NCBI GenBank assembly: GCA_050249615.1
Contig: JBFWQE010000018.1
Coordinates: 1 to 55,469 of the forward strand
DNA from: VFZN01 sp050249615
GTDB lineage: Bacteria; Acidobacteriota; Vicinamibacteria; Vicinamibacterales; UBA2999
Length of the DNA: 55,469 nucleotides
Direction of reading: 5' to 3'
How positions within the stretch are numbered: position 1 is the first letter of the stretch; each line of letters opens with the position of its first letter. The translations under genes and the position numbers were made by a program. The notes beneath the pieces are model-generated. The model saw only the letters and a list, made by a program, of their open reading frames with translations, did no database searches and was not told the DNA's origin. Below, one piece after another: positions 51,947 to 55,469 of this stretch.

Positions 51947-52657
51947 ATGGAACAGGGACACCTCCAGATCGTCCTGAACGGCGCGACCATCGCGGCCCGC
52001 GAGGGCCAGAGCATCGTCGAGGCGGCTCGCGAGGCCGGCACCTACATCCCCACGCTCTGCGACTACAAGAGCCTGCCGCCGGCCGGAACCTGCAGGGTGT
52101 GCACGGTGAAGGTGGGCGGGCGCGTGGTGGCGGGCTGCACGACGCCCGTGTCGCACGGCATGGTGGTGGAGAGCGAGAGTCCCGAGCTGGCGGACCTGCG
52201 AAAGGGCCTCATCGAGATGCTCTTCGTCGAGGGCAACCACATGTGCCCGAGCTGCGAGAAGAGCGGCGACTGCCAGCTGCAGGCGCTGGCGTACCGTTAC
52301 CGGATGGACGTGCCGCGCTTCCCCTTCCTGTTCACGAAGCGCGACGTCGACGCGTCGCTGCCCCACCTCATCCTCGAGCACAACCGCTGCATCCAGTGCC
52401 TCCGGTGCGTCCGCGGCGTGAAGTCGCGCGGGGGCCGCGACATCTTCGGCTTCGCGAACCGCGGCCGCGACATTCGCATCACGGTGGATCGCACCCTGCC
52501 CGACGCGCTGACGGAAGAGACCGCGCAGAAGGCCATGGACATCTGCCCCGTCGGCGCGCTGCTCAAGAAGGGCCCGCACTACCAGGTGCCGGTGGGCCGG
52601 CGCACCTACGATCTGACGCCCATCGGCGCGGACGTCGAGAAAGGCCGGCGGTCGTGA
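51947..52657 (+). CDS. hoxU: NAD-reducing hydrogenase diaphorase small subunit HoxU
   Basis: Electron-relay subunit (236 residues) that passes electrons between HoxY and HoxF. The N-terminal ferredoxin-like domain has LCDYKSLPPAGTCRVC and GCTTP ([2Fe-2S] ligands). It is followed by NHMCPSCEKSGDCQLQ (the His/Cys [4Fe-4S] segment of NuoG-like proteins). CIQCLRCVRG and ICPVGAL supply further cluster cysteines. The length is that of HoxU, much shorter than NuoG. The stop TGA overlaps the GTG of hoxY. Confidence 0.93.
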   Translation: MEQGHLQIVLNGATIAAREGQSIVEAAREAGTYIPTLCDYKSLPPAGTCRVCTVKVGGRVVAGCTTPVSHGMVVESESPELADLRKGLIEMLFVEGNHMCPSCEKSGDCQLQALAYRYRMDVPRFPFLFTKRDVDASLPHLILEHNRCIQCLRCVRGVKSRGGRDIFGFANRGRDIRITVDRTLPDALTEETAQKAMDICPVGALLKKGPHYQVPVGRRTYDLTPIGADVEKGRRS

Positions 52658-53211
52658 CCGCGGGGCCACGGCCGAAGCTCACGCTGGCCACCACCTCGCT
52701 CGCGGGCTGCTTCGGCTGCCACATGTCGCTGCTCGACATCGACGAGCGAATCCTCGGCCTGGTCGAGCACTACGACCTCCGGCGGTCTCCCTTCGACGAC
52801 CTGAAGACCTTCACGGAGCCGTGCGATGTGGGCCTCGTCGAGGGCGGATGCTGCAACACTCACAACGTGCACGTGCTCCGCGAGTTCCGCAGACAGTGCC
52901 GGACCCTCATCGCCGTCGGGCAGTGCGCCATCACCGGCGGCCTCCCGGCCATGCGGAACGGCATCCCGATGCGGGAGCTGTTCGGCGCCTCATACCTGCA
53001 GGGACCCACCGTGGACAACGCCCTCATTCCCAACGACGAGGACCTGCCGGCCATCCTGGACCGCGTCTATCCGTGCCACGAGATCGTCAAGGTGGACGCG
53101 TTCCTCCCCGGCTGCCCCCCGGATCCGGATCTGCTGTGGCAGGCCCTCGTCGCCATCGCCGAAGGCCGGCCGATCGGCGAGATCGCCTACGAGGACTTCA
53201 AGTTCGACTGA
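52654..53211 (+). CDS. hoxY: [NiFe] hydrogenase small subunit HoxY
   Basis: Small subunit of the hydrogenase module (185 residues). It carries the proximal [4Fe-4S] cluster; ligands lie in AGCFGCHMSLLDID, EGGCCNTH, VGQCAITGG and FLPGCPPDPD. The short form, without a Tat signal or extra clusters, is that of cytoplasmic group 3d enzymes. The GTG start overlaps hoxU as GTGA; no ATG lies nearby in frame before the first conserved strand (KLTLATTSLAGC). hoxH follows after 6 bp. Confidence 0.93.
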   Translation: MTAGPRPKLTLATTSLAGCFGCHMSLLDIDERILGLVEHYDLRRSPFDDLKTFTEPCDVGLVEGGCCNTHNVHVLREFRRQCRTLIAVGQCAITGGLPAMRNGIPMRELFGASYLQGPTVDNALIPNDEDLPAILDRVYPCHEIVKVDAFLPGCPPDPDLLWQALVAIAEGRPIGEIAYEDFKFD

Positions 53212-53217
53212 ACCGCC

Positions 53218-54669
53218 ATGCGCAAGATCACGATCGACCCGATTACCCGCGTGGAAGGCCACGGCAAGATCACCATCCGCGTCGACGACGACCATCGCGT
53301 CCTCGACACGCGCCTGCACATCGTCGAGTTCCGCGGCTTCGAGCGCTTCGTGCAGGGCAGGCCCTACTGGGAGGCCATCGTCCTGGTGCAACGGCTGTGC
53401 GGCATCTGCCCGGTGAGCCACCACCTCTGCGCGGCGAAGGCCATGGACGTCGTCCTGGGCCTGAGGTCGCGGGATCTCACGCCCACGGCGGACAAGATGC
53501 GGCGGCTGATGCACTACGGCCAGATCTTCCAGTCGCACGTGCTCCACTTCTTCCACCTGGCCTCACCCGACCTGCTGTTCGGGATGGACGCGGACCCGGC
53601 GCGCCGGAACATCGTCGGCGTGATCGAGGCGTTCCCCGACATCGCGCGCAAGGCCGTGCTCATGCGCAGGTTCGGGCAGGAGGTCATCCGTGTCACCGCG
53701 GGCAAGAAGATTCACGGCACCGGCGCCGTGCCGGGCGGCATCAACAAGCACCTCACCGTCGAGGAGCGTGAGTCGCTGGTGGCGGGCCCGGGCGGCATGA
53801 ATGCGGACACCATGGTGGCGTGGGCGCAGGAGGGACTCGAGCGCTTCAAGGCGTTCCACCAGGACCATGCGGCGCTGGTGGACGGCTTCGCGGCGTTTCC
53901 CTCCAACTACATGAGCCTGGTGCGCGCGGACGGCGGCATGGATCTCTACGACGGGGCCCTTCGTGCCCGGGATGCCGAGGGCCGGCGGATCTTCGATGGC
54001 GTGGACGTGCAGCAGTACGCCGAGTACATCGCCGAGGAGACCCGACCCTGGAGCTACATGAAGTTCCCGTACATCCGCAGCCTGGGCCGTGAGCGAGGCT
54101 GGTACCGTGTGGGCCCGCTGGCCCGGCTCAACACCTGCGACTTCATTCCGACGCCGCTCGCGCAGCGGGAGTTCGAGATCTACCGCGCCTATACGTCCGG
54201 ACGCCCGCACGGCATGTCCATGCACATGCACTGGGCGCGGCTCATCGAGGCGCTCCACGCCGCAGAGGTCATCCGCGACCTCCTGCACGATCCGGATCTG
54301 ATGGCAGGCGACCTGCGAAAGGAGGGGCGCCGCACGGGAGAGGGGGTCGGGGTGATCGAGGCGCCCCGCGGCACGTTGATCCACCACTACAAGGTGGGAG
54401 ACGACGACCTGGTCACGATGTGCAATCTCATCGTCTCGACCACGCACAACAACGAGGCGATGAACCGGGCGGTCGGATGGGTGGCCGATCGCGTCATCAG
54501 CGGCCATCTCGAGGTCACCGAGGGGATGCTCAACCAGGTCGAGGTGGCCATCCGCGCCTACGATCCGTGCCTGAGCTGCGCCACCCATGCACTCGGCCAG
54601 ATGCCGCTGGTCGTGAACGTGGAGAACAGTGCCGGCGAACTGCTGCACGAGTTCGTACGGCGCACCTGA
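53218..54669 (+). CDS. hoxH: [NiFe] hydrogenase large subunit HoxH
   Basis: Catalytic subunit holding the Ni-Fe(CN)2CO centre (483 residues). The N-terminal motif RLCGICPVSHH (L1) and C-terminal DPCLSCATH (L2) supply the four Ni/Fe cysteines. KITIDPITRVEGHGKI is the conserved start. After the L2 His a tail of 26 residues (ALGQMPLVV to the end) is the peptide removed by the maturation protease once nickel is inserted. Motif spelling and operon order fit group 3d. The TGA overlaps the hoxW ATG. Accessory hypABCDEF genes are not in the window. Confidence 0.95.
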   Translation: MRKITIDPITRVEGHGKITIRVDDDHRVLDTRLHIVEFRGFERFVQGRPYWEAIVLVQRLCGICPVSHHLCAAKAMDVVLGLRSRDLTPTADKMRRLMHYGQIFQSHVLHFFHLASPDLLFGMDADPARRNIVGVIEAFPDIARKAVLMRRFGQEVIRVTAGKKIHGTGAVPGGINKHLTVEERESLVAGPGGMNADTMVAWAQEGLERFKAFHQDHAALVDGFAAFPSNYMSLVRADGGMDLYDGALRARDAEGRRIFDGVDVQQYAEYIAEETRPWSYMKFPYIRSLGRERGWYRVGPLARLNTCDFIPTPLAQREFEIYRAYTSGRPHGMSMHMHWARLIEALHAAEVIRDLLHDPDLMAGDLRKEGRRTGEGVGVIEAPRGTLIHHYKVGDDDLVTMCNLIVSTTHNNEAMNRAVGWVADRVISGHLEVTEGMLNQVEVAIRAYDPCLSCATHALGQMPLVVNVENSAGELLHEFVRRT

Positions 54670-55163
54670 TGAGCCCGCTCCTCGGGATCGTCCGGCCGCC
54701 GCTGCTCATCTACGGCATCGGCAACGTCGGCCGGGGGGACGATGGCCTCGGGCCGCTTCTTGTCGAGCGGCTCGAGCGCGAAGGCGTGCCTCCGGGCGTC
54801 GCGCTCGAGGGCGGTTATCAGCTCGCGCCCGAAGACGCCCTCCTGTTGTCGGGGTACGACACCGTGCTCTTCGTCGACGCGACGAAGGCTCAGGACGCGC
54901 CAGCGCCCTACTCGGTGGCGCCGGTCGAGCCCTCGCCCGCTTTGCCGTTCTCGACACACGTGCTCGACATGGGATCGGTGCTCGCCCTCTGCGGCACGCT
55001 GTACGGTCGCGCGCCGCGCGCCTTTGCGCTGGCCATTCCGGGGTATGAGTTCGAGGTGAACGCCTCGTTGAGCCCCGGAGCGGAGTCCAATCTGCGGCGG
55101 GTGCTCGAGGACTTGCACGCCGCGCTCGCGGCGGTGACGCGCTCTGGGGCCCGGGCGTCCTGA
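54669..55163 (+). CDS. hoxW: Hydrogenase maturation endopeptidase HoxW
   Basis: Cuts the C-terminal peptide off HoxH after nickel insertion (164 residues). Family M52 motifs are GIGNVGRGDDGLGPLL near residue 20, with the Asp that senses nickel, VLFVDATKAQ (second Asp) and LPFSTHVLDMG (His). The ATG overlaps the hoxH stop as TGATG, suggesting coupled translation of protease and substrate. It is the last gene of the operon seen here. Confidence 0.93.
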   Translation: MSPLLGIVRPPLLIYGIGNVGRGDDGLGPLLVERLEREGVPPGVALEGGYQLAPEDALLLSGYDTVLFVDATKAQDAPAPYSVAPVEPSPALPFSTHVLDMGSVLALCGTLYGRAPRAFALAIPGYEFEVNASLSPGAESNLRRVLEDLHAALAAVTRSGARAS

Positions 55164-55469
55164 GCGAGGCCGGGAGCTGCCATGAATCTGTGCCGCGGGG
55201 CACGAATCCGCGGCGACGCGCTGATCCGAGCCGGGAGCGCCTCGAGCGCCAGGGTCACGGTCGGGCGCGCCCGCGTGCTGGACGAGTCCATCGCATGACG
55301 ATGCAAAAGGCCAGGCGTGGCTGCACGGGCGATTCAGCTACGTGCTGTATCGGCGGCCGGCGCCGTCTGTCGGCGCCCTGCGTGAGTAACGCGGCCGGCC
55401 CTCCTGGCCAGGGGCACATTGCACGTGCCGCGCCGCGAGGCACGGCCTCGCTACGCTTCGCCGAGGGGC
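55164..55469. other. Gene-free end region with decayed copy and GC-rich hairpins
   Basis: No intact gene. It holds the partial copy of the 115-codon gene (next entry), an inverted repeat CCGCGG...CCGCGG (55194-55214), and a tail of GCCTCGC/GCGAGGC-type words like those at 1830-1930. Confidence 0.5.
55268..55356 (+). pseudogene. Decayed copy of the 3' end of the 115-codon gene at 49715
   Basis: GCGTGCTGGACGAGTC and CAGCTACGTGCTGTATCGGC are shared with 49945-50033. The match spans about 89 bp with a ~9-bp deletion (the bases before ATGACGATGCAAA) and a few substitutions. The deletion leaves the frame closed. Same orientation as the parent copy, 5.3 kb away, with the whole hox operon in between. 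Confidence 0.8.

Noticed and set aside
1..55469. tRNA, rRNA or other standard RNA genes
   Set aside because: I looked in the gaps for cloverleaf or conserved rRNA segments and saw none.

Overview
The window looks like a scaffold piece from a high-GC (roughly 70% G+C) Gram-negative heterotroph. Acidobacteriota of the Vicinamibacteria type (old subdivision 6) is my best guess. The guess rests on gene style: secreted S9, M14 and M15-type peptidases, amidohydrolases, CBM9/DUF5916 outer-membrane proteins, TonB parts, a sigma/anti-sigma/CHAT module, and many short-period repeat arrays between genes. I see no marker gene that proves it. A run of exactly 100 Ns (9927-10026) inside a tandem repeat is a scaffolding gap, so this is a draft assembly.

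Layout. 1-9.8 kb, minus strand: 3'-truncated dsbD, a LOG-family nucleotide hydrolase, and an AddAB-like helicase-nuclease pair joined by a GTGA overlap. 9.8-13.1 kb: the gapped repeat and a secreted M14 carboxypeptidase. 13.2-19.3 kb: a membrane GGDEF protein, then a histidine kinase/response regulator pair divergent from a cytochrome c plus Tat-exported flavin oxidase pair. Three 11-bp direct repeats lie between the two pairs. 19.4-23.7 kb: two tandem S74-chaperone surface proteins that share a 536-bp near-identical 5' module. 24.1-28.3 kb: a glycine-zipper protein, a phosphatase-like protein, a small beta-barrel protein and metK. metK follows a strong promoter and a structured leader that could switch a terminator. 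28.5-30.1 kb: a frameshifted beta-helix gene, an exbD remnant and tonB. 30.2-34.3 kb: sigma factor, zinc-finger anti-sigma/TPR protein and TPR-CHAT protease. 34.4-36.8 kb: a frameshifted Ig-domain protein. 37-38.7 kb: copC, copD and a small Cys/His protein. 38.9-49.7 kb: S9 peptidase, two amidohydrolases, a VanX-like dipeptidase, a CBM9/DUF5916 protein and a periplasmic asparaginase. 50.1-55.2 kb: a complete hoxFUYHW operon for an NAD-linked (group 3d) [NiFe] hydrogenase.

How the genes fit together. Much of the window serves secreted peptide and amino-acid breakdown (M14, S9, M15D, asparaginase, amidohydrolases, flavin oxidase with cytochrome). The hydrogenase adds H2-linked NAD reduction or oxidation. 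The hox operon is bracketed by a 115-codon gene and a decayed copy of that gene's 3' end, which suggests insertion or duplication.

The most notable non-gene signals are the metK leader (pseudoknot, antiterminator and terminator pairings that exclude each other) and a set of short-period repeat families. One of these, a 10-bp unit, occurs at seven places, including in frame inside both addA and addB.
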